Of a stretch of 30,820 nt of DNA, positions 1 to 7,434 are shown piece by piece (within the stretch, counting starts at the first letter, position 1; each line of letters opens with the position of its first letter). A program made the position numbers and the translations under genes. Source of the stretch: an uncultured Prevotellaceae bacterium (GTDB lineage Bacteria; Bacteroidota; Bacteroidia; Bacteroidales; Muribaculaceae); contig CAJLWM010000020.1 in assembly GCA_905210415.1 (NCBI GenBank), positions 1 to 30,820 of the forward strand. The letters run 5' to 3'. The notes under the pieces are model-generated. The model was not told the DNA's origin and made no database searches. It saw only the letters and a program-made list of their open reading frames with translations.

Positions 1-96
1 CGTGTGCTTGCTTGATAGCAATAGCACTTTTGCGAGGCTCAAGGCGGTGTTGATAGATGTGGTGAGGATGCGGTTGGTGTTGTCGAGCGGTTTCAT
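1..96 (-). CDS. Start of an unidentified minus-strand gene, cut by the window edge
   Basis: The minus strand is open from an ATG at 96 to the window edge and encodes 32 residues beginning MKPLDNTNRILTTSINTALS. The frame is open upstream of this ATG back to the stop codon of the neighbouring membrane-protein gene, so no nearer stop defines the start; the ATG was chosen as the first plausible start codon. The gene would follow the membrane-protein gene by about 60 nt on the same strand, which fits one operon. The fragment is too short to assign a family. A plus-strand ORF in the same place has no coding character and was not preferred. Confidence 0.4.
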   Translation of the reverse strand, partial: MKPLDNTNRILTTSINTALSLAKVLLLSSKHT

Positions 97-156
97 AAGC
101 AGAATCAAATTAGGCAGTGAAACGAAAAAACTAACGCCTCCGCCACTTGGCCGCCA

Positions 157-1581
157 TTATAGCATGTTGATAGATTGCATGTGGTAGCAAACAATCAGAG
201 CCGCAATGAGCGCAGCAACGTAGACACAAGCAAATATACAAAATATTTTTCGATATTTACTCTGATTGACCAACGATAGCGTGTAAATGACGAGCGGAAT
301 CATCAGTGGCTGAAACGGCAGCATATATCGCGACACCGAGCCCGCGGTGACGTAGGCAGGCACTACGAAGCAGAATGCCACCCACAGCGGATATAGTCCG
401 AGGTTGGTGGATTTGCGCCAACTCAAGAAGATGCCGTAGAATATCACCAGAGCGCCCACAAAATACCAGGTGAACCGTATGCGTGGCACAATCTCGCTCA
501 GATAGATGTCGGAGGCTGTGCTCCAAGGAAACGGGATGAGGTATTGCGCGATGCATGTAAGCGGCAGCAACAACGCCTTTCGCCACCACACGAGAGTGAA
601 ATAGTCGCCCACGATGCTGCCCAGAGCCATCTGTTGCGGCGCAATGATAAACTGGTAGGACATCAGCGACGATTTGTCGGGGTCGAAATAGGTGTCGTAG
701 TGCTGAAATGAGATGGCGTTGGCCACTTCGCTGATGAAGATATACATCAAGCTGCCAATGGCAATCATCACCAGCGATGTGCGCCATTGCTTGCGGTTGG
801 CAAGAGCGGTGAGCACCACGCCCATAAGAGCCATGATGGAATAGGTGGTGCGGGTGGAAGCCACCAATGTGATGCCGAGGAAGAAGGTGGCGATGGTGCG
901 CCATTGCATGCCACGCTCGTGGCAATTCTTCAGCGATGCCAGCGACAGGGCCACGATGATAAAGCCGAAATAGGTGAGCGGCTCCTTAAGCAGTTTGGTG
1001 CCGTGAGAAATGAAGAAAAACAGGCAAGCCGTGATAGCCATAGCCAAGCCCGATAGCCATTTGTCGGAGTGTGGAGTGCGATTCTTGAGCAGCCTCACGG
1101 TGAGCGAACCGGTGAGCACGATGGTGCTTAGCGTCAAGCAGAGGTTCATTGCCAACGGATACACTATGTTGACGCCGAAAATCTTCCAAGTGAGCACTGT
1201 CATCAGCGGCAGACCGGGGAATGGCATCGTGTGAGTGTGGTGGTAGTGGTGATTGTAGATGTCTAAGGCATATTGGTAGTATCTCGCGGCATCGTGCCAC
1301 AATTCAGGGTCGCTGAACGGGTGCCCGGCCAGCGAAGTGCAAGTGTAGATATATTCCACCCCGAGCAGACTCATCACCATCCATGCCCCAGCGAGGGCAA
1401 GAGTGCCCAAAGGCGTGCTGTGGGATAGGCGCGAGTAGGCGACGCGAGGCACAAGGTATGCTACGGTGAAGCTTGTTGTCAACACTGCAGCATCTGCCAA
1501 TGCGAATGTGAGAGTTGATACAAGTATTAATGCCGCAAACACCGCAGCCTCTATTGGATATGTTATTCTTATCCCTTTCAT
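157..1581 (-). CDS. Polytopic membrane protein, probable GT-C-type glycosyltransferase
   Basis: This 474-residue protein is almost entirely hydrophobic helices, about ten or more, with short polar loops. The first long loop after residue about 85 carries acidic and aromatic residues (DPELWHDAARYYQYALDIY) followed by a His-rich stretch and then another membrane block. This layout resembles the first periplasmic loop of GT-C glycosyltransferases of the PMT/ArnT type, which transfer sugars from polyprenyl-phosphate donors outside the inner membrane. That assignment is an inference from architecture; no diagnostic motif was recognised. The gene is read away from glsA, from a promoter whose -7 box ends only 9 nt before its ATG. 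An O-antigen ligase or other membrane enzyme is the main alternative. Confidence 0.65.
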   Translation of the reverse strand: MKGIRITYPIEAAVFAALILVSTLTFALADAAVLTTSFTVAYLVPRVAYSRLSHSTPLGTLALAGAWMVMSLLGVEYIYTCTSLAGHPFSDPELWHDAARYYQYALDIYNHHYHHTHTMPFPGLPLMTVLTWKIFGVNIVYPLAMNLCLTLSTIVLTGSLTVRLLKNRTPHSDKWLSGLAMAITACLFFFISHGTKLLKEPLTYFGFIIVALSLASLKNCHERGMQWRTIATFFLGITLVASTRTTYSIMALMGVVLTALANRKQWRTSLVMIAIGSLMYIFISEVANAISFQHYDTYFDPDKSSLMSYQFIIAPQQMALGSIVGDYFTLVWWRKALLLPLTCIAQYLIPFPWSTASDIYLSEIVPRIRFTWYFVGALVIFYGIFLSWRKSTNLGLYPLWVAFCFVVPAYVTAGSVSRYMLPFQPLMIPLVIYTLSLVNQSKYRKIFCIFACVYVAALIAALIVCYHMQSINML

Positions 1582-1590
1582 CTATGTTTG

Positions 1591-1620
1591 CAAAGATAGT
1601 GCAAACCGAGTGCAATGCAA
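1591..1620 (-). promoter_or_regulatory. Bacteroidota-type promoter for the minus-strand membrane protein
   Basis: Reading the minus strand, TATCTTTG (1598 down to 1591) matches the -7 consensus TAnnTTTG. A TTG within a TTTTG run (1620 down to 1618) lies 19 nt upstream, matching the -33 element. The start codon at 1581 is only 9 nt beyond the -7 box, so the predicted transcript has almost no leader. Confidence 0.6.
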
Positions 1621-1640
1621 AATGAAAGTCATTTCATTTT
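1619..1640. repeat. Perfect 9-bp inverted repeat between divergent genes
   Basis: AAAATGAAA (1619-1627) and TTTCATTTT (1632-1640) are perfect complements around a 4-nt centre. The repeat touches the -33 element of the leftward promoter and lies upstream of the rightward glsA promoter. Its position suits an operator for a dimeric regulator. The sequence is AT-rich, so chance palindromy is possible. Confidence 0.45.
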
Positions 1641-1693
1641 CATTGGGTCAATCGCTCAGGTTATCACAATGCTATGACAAATGTCGGAAAATT

Positions 1694-1724
1694 TTGCAGA
1701 TAGAAAGATAAAATCGTAAATTTG
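1694..1724 (+). promoter_or_regulatory. Bacteroidota-type promoter of the glsA operon
   Basis: TTG at 1694-1696 and TAAATTTG at 1717-1724 are separated by 20 nt and match the -33/-7 consensus. The glsA ATG at 1730 lies only 5 nt after the -7 box, so transcription would start at or beside the start codon. Confidence 0.65.
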
Positions 1725-1729
1725 TGGGC

Positions 1730-2578
1730 ATGACAAACGTGATTAAGGCGAAAACCGAAGATATACGGCTGGATGTGGGCGAATTGCTTAGGCAGAAGAT
1801 GCCGAGGCATTACCGCTATGTGCCACGAGTGATGGTGAAGATGCTTGCGCGCCTTATCTGTCAGGATGAACTGAACGAGATAGCGCGGCTGCATGGCAAA
1901 AAGCGCGGCGTTGACTTCGCCCGCGGTGTGCTTGACTACCTTGGCGTGAAAGTGCGTGTGGAAGGCTTGGAGAATTGCCCAAAACCGCATGCCGACAAGT
2001 GTATATTTGTGTGCAACCACCCCATGGGCGGGCTCGACGGCATAGCCATAATCGCCAATATCGGCGCGCTCTATGGCGGCAATGTGAGGTTTCTTGTCAA
2101 CGATTTGCTTATGGCGGTCACGCCGCTTGCCGATGTGTTTCTGCCGATAAACAAGTTCGGGCGTCAGAGCCGATCGGCAGCCGAAAGCATAGAGGCTGCT
2201 TATGGTAGCGATGTGCAGATACTCTCGTTCCCGGCAGGGCTGTGCTCGCGCTTGCAAGCCGATGGCACGGTGAGCGACCTGACGTGGCATAAATCGTTTG
2301 TTGCGAAAGCTGTGGAATATCAGCGCGATGTGGTGCCGATGTATTTTGAAGGCAAAAATTCGATGCTGTTCTATAGATTGGCACGATTGAGAAAACGCTT
2401 AGGCGTGAAATTTAATTTTGAGCAGATATTGCTCCCCCGCGAGATGATGAAGTGCCGTGGCAAGGAGTTTGTGCTGCACATTGGCAAGCCCATAGGGTGG
2501 GCCAAGTTGCAGAGCCGCAACCCGTCGGCCGAGGCGGAGAGAATAAAGCACATCTGCTATGGATTGGGAAAAGCGTGA
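1730..2578 (+). CDS. glsA: GlsA-type O-acyltransferase (PlsC-like), glycine lipid synthesis
   Basis: This 282-residue protein resembles the PlsC/lysophospholipid acyltransferase superfamily. By family knowledge GlsA adds the second, ester-linked fatty acid to the mono-acylated glycine made by GlsB, at the inner membrane. The catalytic block is NHPMGGLDG (H97 and D103), which is HX5D rather than the usual HX4D. A later block reads FPAGLCSR (residues 167-174), where classical PlsC proteins have FPEGTRS. I recall both variants from Bacteroidota relatives, so they probably mark a subfamily rather than loss of function. glsB follows after 24 nt, which is the main support for the specific name. The ATG at 1730 was preferred to the in-frame GTG at 1724 because the GTG lies inside the -7 box. 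Confidence 0.82.
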   Translation: MTNVIKAKTEDIRLDVGELLRQKMPRHYRYVPRVMVKMLARLICQDELNEIARLHGKKRGVDFARGVLDYLGVKVRVEGLENCPKPHADKCIFVCNHPMGGLDGIAIIANIGALYGGNVRFLVNDLLMAVTPLADVFLPINKFGRQSRSAAESIEAAYGSDVQILSFPAGLCSRLQADGTVSDLTWHKSFVAKAVEYQRDVVPMYFEGKNSMLFYRLARLRKRLGVKFNFEQILLPREMMKCRGKEFVLHIGKPIGWAKLQSRNPSAEAERIKHICYGLGKA

Positions 2579-2602
2579 TACCTCACATAAAAACAAACTA
2601 AG

Positions 2603-3547
2603 ATGAAAGCGATAATCAGGGAGGTGGAATTAAACCTCATAAAGCAAGAGCTGACAAGCGACCGCCTGTTGCGTAAGACCAATAAGGGCGGCAACGAGAT
2701 ATACGTGGTGAACGCCCACAACGCGCCCAATGTGATGCGCGAGATAGGGCGCTTGAGAGAAATCGCTTTTCGCACAGCCGGTGGCGGAACGGGCAAAGAC
2801 TGCGACATCGACGAGTATGACACCATGGAAGAGCCATGCCAGCAATTGGTGGTGTGGAATCCTGAGGGCAACGAGATCATTGGCGGATATCGGTTTATCC
2901 TTGGCGAAAAAGTGCGCCTTAATGCCGATGGCGTGCCGCATATAGCCACATCGCACATGTTCAGGTTTTCTAAGCAGTTTATAGAAGATTATCTGCCGTC
3001 GACACTCGAATTGGGCCGCTCGTTTGTACGTCTGGAATACCAATCATCGAAGGCTGGAGCCAAGGCAATCTATGCCCTCGACAACTTGTGGGACGGCATC
3101 GGAGCGCTCACGGTAGTGTATCCGCAGATAAAGAGCCTCTTTGGCAAGGTGACGATGTATCCCAACTACTCGCATCTGTGCCGCGACATGATACTATACT
3201 TTATGAATCACTATTTCCCCGACCGCGATCATCTGGTGACACCAATCGTGCCGGTGAAACTGACGCACGACATCGATTTCCTTCGCAGCAAATTCGTAAA
3301 CAATGATTTTGCCGAAGACTATCGCCGACTCAACAAGCTGGTGCGCGAAGAGGGACTTAATGTGCCGCCTCTGGTGCATGCCTACATGAGCCTGTCGCCG
3401 ACGATGAAAATGTTTGGCACGGCAATCAACGACGAGTTTGGCAACGTGGAGGAAAGCGGCATCATGATATTGGTGAGCGAGATTACGGCAGAAAAAATAG
3501 GAAGGCATGTGAATACTTTCAACAAGGATTGTTCGTTTAAGAAATAG
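2603..3547 (+). CDS. glsB: GlsB-type N-acyltransferase, glycine lipid synthesis
   Basis: This 314-residue protein fits the OlsB-like GNAT family (Acetyltransf_5, hemolysin-like). In Bacteroides the homologue N-acylates glycine with a 3-hydroxy fatty acid from acyl-ACP, the first step of glycine lipid synthesis. Visible signature elements are LREIAFR (51-57) followed by GGGTGKDCDIDEYD, a strand ending in GGYR (94-97), and ELGRSFV (136-142), the typical GNAT core of this family. The gene is directly downstream of glsA and shares its promoter. Together the pair would make the diacylated amino-acid lipid implicated in Bacteroides stress tolerance and colonisation. The substrate assignment is by homology, not by residues visible here; an ornithine lipid enzyme is the alternative. 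Confidence 0.82.
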   Translation: MKAIIREVELNLIKQELTSDRLLRKTNKGGNEIYVVNAHNAPNVMREIGRLREIAFRTAGGGTGKDCDIDEYDTMEEPCQQLVVWNPEGNEIIGGYRFILGEKVRLNADGVPHIATSHMFRFSKQFIEDYLPSTLELGRSFVRLEYQSSKAGAKAIYALDNLWDGIGALTVVYPQIKSLFGKVTMYPNYSHLCRDMILYFMNHYFPDRDHLVTPIVPVKLTHDIDFLRSKFVNNDFAEDYRRLNKLVREEGLNVPPLVHAYMSLSPTMKMFGTAINDEFGNVEESGIMILVSEITAEKIGRHVNTFNKDCSFKK

Positions 3548-3578
3548 TGAACAAACAGAAAGCGGATTCTTGTTGAGG

Positions 3579-5117
3579 GTGAAAAACGAAAAACTATCAT
3601 ATTGGATGATTGCAATGTGCATGCTCTGCGTGTGTGGTGTGGCCTCGGCACAGCGTGGTGTGGAGTATAGGGCGGCGGTGACCACAAATGTGGGCGATGG
3701 CGCTTTGGTTCCCTACTATATGGCGTCGAACCGCTATGGCACGCTCACCCAGGGAAAGTCTGTCCTCGCCAGCATAGGGGCAGCCATGCGCCCCGACAGC
3801 ACAAGCCGCTTCAGCTATGGCTTCGGAGCGGAGATGTGGGGCGGATGGACATCGTCGGCAGTCTACGATCGCTATGAGAAGCCCCAAGCCGAATGGACGA
3901 GAAATTCGCAGCATCCATCGCGCGTGTGGCTACAGCAGTTATATGCTGAACTGAAATATCGTGGCGTGTATGCCGTGATAGGGCAGAAAGAGCATCGCAA
4001 CGCCCTCACCGATGCCGCGCTCAGCAGCGGCGACCTGGTGCTATCGGGTAATGCACGGCCACTGCCTGGCGTGAGCGTCGGGTTTGTGGGTTTTCAGGAC
4101 CTGCCGTTGACTCACGGCTGGGTGCAGGTGAATGGCGAATTGGGTTTCTATAGAGATGTGCAGAACAATTGGCTCAGAAATCACAACAACTATTATACGG
4201 GATTTTATACCACCGACACGTGGTTTAACTATAAGCGCATGTATTTCCGCACCAAGCCGAGCAATCGCGTCTCGGTGACCGTGGGAATGCAAGCCTCGTG
4301 CCAGTTTGGCGGTGAAAGACTATGCTATCACAAGGGCGATGTGGTGGATAAAGACCGCGAGAAGGTGACATTCAAAACATTTGTCCATGCTCTGTTTCCT
4401 GGGGCGGGCGAGTCGGAGGGCAACTTCGGCGATGCTCAGTATAAGGAGGGCAACCACGTGGGTTCGTGGGATCTGGCGGTGAGATACACCATAGATAAAC
4501 ATCGCACCGTGAGGGCTTATTATCAGTCGCTCTTTGAGGACGGCTCGGGTATAGGCAAACTAAACGGATGGGACGGGCTGTACGGCTTGGAATATCGCAA
4601 CGATGAGCCATCGATAGTGACTGGAGCGGTGATAGAATACATCGATTTTATGAATCAGAGCGGCCCTATCCACTGGGCGCCAAACGATTTCCCAGATTCT
4701 CCGATGCGCAACGATGCCACTGGCGCCGACAATTATTACAACAATTTTTTCTATAATGGCTACTCCGAATTGGGAATGTCAATCGGTTCGCCATTCGTAA
4801 AGTCGACAATCTACAATCGCGATGGCTATTTGCAGTATCTCGACAATCGCATACGCGGAGTGCACGCGGCCGTCACCGGCTATCTGTCGCCACGATTGAC
4901 GTATAGGGTGATGGCATCGTATCGCAAGTCGTGGGGCACGCCGTTTTTGCCACGATTGCAGAAGCTCAGCGGCACATCGGTGATGATAGAGGGCAACTAC
5001 ATGCCTGTGCCACAGGTGGCAGTGAAGGCCCAGTTGGCATTAGACCGCGGTGGCTTGTATGGCAATAATTTCGGCGCAATGCTCACGGTGGCTTATAGCG
5101 GAGTGTTTGGCAAATAG
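3579..5117 (+). CDS. Wzi-family outer membrane beta-barrel protein
   Basis: This protein of about 512 residues begins with a basic n-region and hydrophobic core ending in VASAQR, a signal peptide. The mature part has alternating aromatic strands and ends in strand-like residues (TVAYSGVFGK), as in outer membrane barrels. Length and motifs such as RVWLQQLYAELKY and IGQKEHRNALTD fit the Bacteroidota capsule assembly Wzi family, whose E. coli member binds capsule at the cell surface. It follows glsB by about 30 nt and precedes a lipoprotein by 17 nt, so it belongs to the glycine-lipid operon and not to the distant polysaccharide locus. The start is uncertain: GTG 3579 gives a good n-region, TTG 3570 is further upstream, and the first ATG is at 3606 inside the signal peptide. 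Confidence 0.8.
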   Translation: MKNEKLSYWMIAMCMLCVCGVASAQRGVEYRAAVTTNVGDGALVPYYMASNRYGTLTQGKSVLASIGAAMRPDSTSRFSYGFGAEMWGGWTSSAVYDRYEKPQAEWTRNSQHPSRVWLQQLYAELKYRGVYAVIGQKEHRNALTDAALSSGDLVLSGNARPLPGVSVGFVGFQDLPLTHGWVQVNGELGFYRDVQNNWLRNHNNYYTGFYTTDTWFNYKRMYFRTKPSNRVSVTVGMQASCQFGGERLCYHKGDVVDKDREKVTFKTFVHALFPGAGESEGNFGDAQYKEGNHVGSWDLAVRYTIDKHRTVRAYYQSLFEDGSGIGKLNGWDGLYGLEYRNDEPSIVTGAVIEYIDFMNQSGPIHWAPNDFPDSPMRNDATGADNYYNNFFYNGYSELGMSIGSPFVKSTIYNRDGYLQYLDNRIRGVHAAVTGYLSPRLTYRVMASYRKSWGTPFLPRLQKLSGTSVMIEGNYMPVPQVAVKAQLALDRGGLYGNNFGAMLTVAYSGVFGK

Positions 5118-5134
5118 CAAAAACGAAAAAACTG

Positions 5135-5560
5135 ATGAAAACAACAATAAGAAATATATTGGTGCTGCTGGTGATGATCGTTGTGGCGTCGTGCACCAGC
5201 AATAATGGCGACATCGGGCCGTGGTTTGGCACTTGGAAAGTGACCGAAGTGCGGTGTGATAGCGAGGTGGAAGAGCAGTATGCAGGCAACATGTTCTTTA
5301 AGTTTCAGAGCAGCGTGTTTGAAGTGCTTGTGGTGAACGACCACCATTTCTCCGACACCGCCTTTGGCGAGTGGCGCGAGGAGCCGGGTGGAAAGCTTGT
5401 GATATGGTTCCCCGACCAAAGCTATGAGCCATCGCAGGAAAGCCACTTCGCAAGGGAGGCCAATGTGCTGACCTATGATGCCGTGAAGGCATCGGGCTTT
5501 CTGCTCACCCTGAAAGCCACTGATGGGCATACCTACACCTACCGACTGGTGAAGTGGTGA
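5135..5560 (+). CDS. Small lipoprotein, lipocalin-like
   Basis: The 141-residue product has a type II signal peptide: MKTTIRNILVLL, a hydrophobic core, then VVASC with the lipidated cysteine at residue 20. The mature part starts with GPWFGTWKVTEV, a pattern seen at the start of lipocalin-like domains, and continues as short beta strands ending in YTYRLVKW. It is probably anchored to the outer membrane or periplasmic face. It is the last gene of the glsA operon, 17 nt after the Wzi-like gene, and may be an accessory of the barrel or of lipid handling. No enzymatic motif is visible and the function is unknown. Confidence 0.65.
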   Translation: MKTTIRNILVLLVMIVVASCTSNNGDIGPWFGTWKVTEVRCDSEVEEQYAGNMFFKFQSSVFEVLVVNDHHFSDTAFGEWREEPGGKLVIWFPDQSYEPSQESHFAREANVLTYDAVKASGFLLTLKATDGHTYTYRLVKW

Positions 5561-5581
5561 GGAGCATAAACATCTAACAGC

Positions 5582-5621
5582 CTTGGCGATGGGCGCGTGG
5601 CCGCAAAAATGTTGCGCCAAG
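5582..5621. repeat. Inverted repeat downstream of the lipoprotein gene
   Basis: CTTGGCG (5582-5588) and CGCCAAG (5615-5621) are perfect 7-bp complements around a 26-nt GC-rich centre. There is no T-run after it, so it is not a typical intrinsic terminator. It may help end the glsA operon transcript. Confidence 0.3.
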
Positions 5622-5624
5622 CAC

Positions 5625-5650
5625 AATGCCGATTTGCAAACATCGGCATT
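5625..5650. repeat. Perfect 9-bp inverted repeat overlapping the tyrS promoter
   Basis: AATGCCGAT (5625-5633) and ATCGGCATT (5642-5650) are perfect complements with an 8-nt loop. The loop contains the TTG of the tyrS -33 element. This could be an operator over the promoter or an end-of-transcript hairpin without a T-run. Confidence 0.45.
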
Positions 5651-5664
5651 AAGTCGTAACTTTG
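5634..5664 (+). promoter_or_regulatory. Bacteroidota-type promoter of tyrS
   Basis: TTG at 5634-5636 and TAACTTTG at 5657-5664 are spaced by 20 nt and match the -33/-7 consensus. The tyrS ATG at 5716 gives a leader of about 45 nt. Confidence 0.65.
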
Positions 5665-5715
5665 TGGGCGATTTTATAACAACTTGATTAACAATTTCAA
5701 AAATATCATATATCG

Positions 5716-7008
5716 ATGAACTTTGTAAAAGAACTTGAATGGCGTGGCATGATCAACAATATGATGCCAGGCACCGAAGAACAACTTGAAAAGGAACTTA
5801 CATCGGCATACCTGGGTATTGACCCTACAGCCGACTCTCTACATATCGGCCACTTGGTGGGCGTGATGATGCTTCGTCACCTGCAACGCTCAGGCCACCG
5901 TCCTATCGCCTTGATTGGCGGCGCCACTGGTATGATTGGCGATCCATCAATGAAGAGCCAAGAACGCGTGCTTATCGACGAAGTGACCTTACGCCACAAC
6001 CAAGAGTGCATCAAGGCACAATTGGCAAAATTCCTTGATTTCGACAGTGATGCTCCTAATGCAGCTATCCTCGTGAACAACTACGACTGGATGAAGGGTT
6101 ACGGATTCCTCAATTTCATCCGCGACATTGGCAAGCACATCACTGTCAACTATATGATGGCAAAAGACTCTGTGAAGAAGCGTTTGGCCGCAAATGCCGA
6201 CCACGGTATGTCGTTCACCGAATTCTCATATCAATTGCTCCAAGGCTACGACTTCTTGCACCTCTACCGCGAATACGGATGTCGCCTGCAACTTGGTGGT
6301 AGCGACCAATGGGGTAACATTACCACTGGTACTGAATTGATTCGTCGCGTGGAAGGCGGTGAGGCATTCGCACTCACTTGCCCACTCATCACAAAGGCCG
6401 ACGGTGGCAAGTTCGGTAAGACCGAGAGCGGCAACGTATGGCTCGATCCTAAGCGCACATCGCCATATAAGTTCTATCAATTCTGGCTCAACGTGAGCGA
6501 CAACGACGCTGAGAAATACATCAAGATTTTCACCAACCTCACACAAGAGGAAATTCAAGCGCTTGTGGAAGAGCAAGCCGCTGACCCAAGCCAACGCCCA
6601 TTGCAAAAGCGCTTGGCAAAGGAAATCACCACAATGGTGCACAGCGCAGCCGACTATGAGGCAGCCGTAGAGGCATCGCAAATCCTCTTCTCAAACAAGG
6701 CGCAAGACATCTTGCACCGCATCGACGAAGACACCCTTCTCTCGGTGTTTGAAGGCGTGCCACAATTTGAGGTCAGCAAGGATGCCATAGAAGCAGGGTT
6801 GCCAGCCATCGAATTGCTCGCAGGCCTCACAAGCGTGTTTGCATCGAAGGGCGAGATGCGCAAGCTCACCCAAGGCGGTGGCGTGTCGGTGAACAAGGAA
6901 AAACTCACAGATGCCAATGCCGTGATCAGCGCAGAGCACCTATTGAACGGTAAATATATCCTCGCACAACGCGGAAAGAAAAATTATTACCTCATAATTG
7001 CAAAATAA
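5716..7008 (+). CDS. tyrS: Tyrosyl-tRNA synthetase
   Basis: This 430-residue class I aminoacyl-tRNA synthetase activates tyrosine with ATP and loads it onto tRNA-Tyr in the cytoplasm. The HIGH signature is exact (residues 43-46, in SLHIGHLVG) and the KMSKS equivalent is KFGKT (232-236), the bacterial TyrRS form. Between them lie the GGSDQWGN segment of the tyrosine/tRNA site and YQLLQGYDF. The C-terminal part (about 355-430) is an S4-like RNA-binding domain with GGGVSVN. Length is normal for the bacterial family. It is transcribed alone from its own promoter, and a tRNA gene with a separate promoter follows. No T-box leader was recognised. Confidence 0.97.
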   Translation: MNFVKELEWRGMINNMMPGTEEQLEKELTSAYLGIDPTADSLHIGHLVGVMMLRHLQRSGHRPIALIGGATGMIGDPSMKSQERVLIDEVTLRHNQECIKAQLAKFLDFDSDAPNAAILVNNYDWMKGYGFLNFIRDIGKHITVNYMMAKDSVKKRLAANADHGMSFTEFSYQLLQGYDFLHLYREYGCRLQLGGSDQWGNITTGTELIRRVEGGEAFALTCPLITKADGGKFGKTESGNVWLDPKRTSPYKFYQFWLNVSDNDAEKYIKIFTNLTQEEIQALVEEQAADPSQRPLQKRLAKEITTMVHSAADYEAAVEASQILFSNKAQDILHRIDEDTLLSVFEGVPQFEVSKDAIEAGLPAIELLAGLTSVFASKGEMRKLTQGGGVSVNKEKLTDANAVISAEHLLNGKYILAQRGKKNYYLIIAK

Positions 7009-7020
7009 TTGGCAAAAAAT

Positions 7021-7051
7021 TTGCGGAATTGGATTTTATGCCTTAACTTTG
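7021..7051 (+). promoter_or_regulatory. Bacteroidota-type promoter of the tRNA-Gln gene
   Basis: TTG at 7021-7023 and TAACTTTG at 7044-7051 are spaced by 20 nt. The tRNA begins at 7090, leaving a 5' leader of about 30 nt for RNase P to remove. Confidence 0.65.
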
Positions 7052-7089
7052 CACTCGCAAATGAGACGAAGAGTCTTGCTTGTTAAGAT

Positions 7090-7160
7090 TGTCTTATGGT
7101 GTAATGGTAGCACTGCAGTTTTTGGTTCTGCCTGTCTAGGTTCGAATCCTGGTAAGACAA
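7090..7160 (+). tRNA. tRNA-Gln (anticodon TTG)
   Basis: A complete 71-nt cloverleaf can be drawn. The acceptor stem is TGTCTTA (7090-7096) with TAAGACA (7153-7159), and A7160 is the discriminator. The T arm is CTAGG-TTCGAAT-CCTGG (7136-7152). The anticodon loop reads TTTTGGT with anticodon TTG, flanked by GCAG and CTGC, leaving a T-T pair at the loop-closing position 31:39. The first base pair starts with T (U1-A72), as usual for bacterial tRNA-Gln. The 3' CCA is not encoded and must be added after transcription. Confidence 0.93.
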
Positions 7161-7168
7161 CGGAGAAA

Positions 7169-7195
7169 AGCGATTACTTATGTAGTCGCTTTTTT
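7169..7195 (+). terminator. Intrinsic terminator after tRNA-Gln
   Basis: A 9-bp stem, AGCGATTAC (7169-7177) with GTAGTCGCT (7182-7190) and one G-T wobble, closes a TTAT loop. A run of six T (7190-7195) follows directly. Confidence 0.8.
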
Positions 7196-7253
7196 CGTGC
7201 GTATACGTCAAGAAAAAAGGGTGTGGAATATGTGAAAATTTGTTGAGAATGGT

Positions 7254-7261
7254 TATATTTG
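7254..7261 (+). promoter_or_regulatory. Candidate -7 box upstream of the polysaccharide locus
   Basis: TATATTTG matches TAnnTTTG exactly, but no TTG sits at the right distance upstream (the position holds TGTG). It is the best promoter candidate in the 240-nt region between the tRNA terminator and wzx. Confidence 0.4.
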
Positions 7262-7269
7262 CAATAGAT

Positions 7270-7395
7270 ATGAAAATATATCAACAATTGAGGTTACTTA
7301 CTAACACCATTGACTACTGCGATAGTGCCAAAATGTTTGTATGCGTAGCCCCAATAAATACCTCGTTAATACGCTGCGCCACCCCGGCGCAGTGA
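7270..7395 (+). CDS. Possible 41-codon leader ORF before wzx
   Basis: An ATG 8 nt after the candidate -7 box opens a 41-codon frame beginning MKIYQQLRLLTNTIDYCDSA and ending in TGA at 7393-7395. The product resembles no family I know, and a random ORF of this length is quite possible in AT-rich DNA. It is listed because it starts where the transcript would start and its stop lies directly after a GC-rich hairpin, an arrangement seen in leader-peptide attenuators. wzx begins 40 nt later. Confidence 0.22.
   Translation: MKIYQQLRLLTNTIDYCDSAKMFVCVAPINTSLIRCATPAQ
7374..7392 (+). promoter_or_regulatory. GC-rich hairpin in the wzx leader
   Basis: CTGCGCC (7374-7380) and GGCGCAG (7386-7392) form a perfect 7-bp stem with loop ACCCC. 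There is no T-run, so it is not a standard terminator. It lies 43 nt before the wzx start codon and could act in the leader RNA of the polysaccharide operon. Confidence 0.4.
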
Positions 7396-7434
7396 CCCTA
7401 AGAATTACCCCGAACTACCCTTAAACAGACAGAA

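Noticed and set aside
2..187. Plus-strand 61-codon ORF at the left edge
   Set aside because: It lies opposite the end of the minus-strand membrane-protein gene and the partial minus-strand gene, has no family resemblance and crosses the gene boundary.
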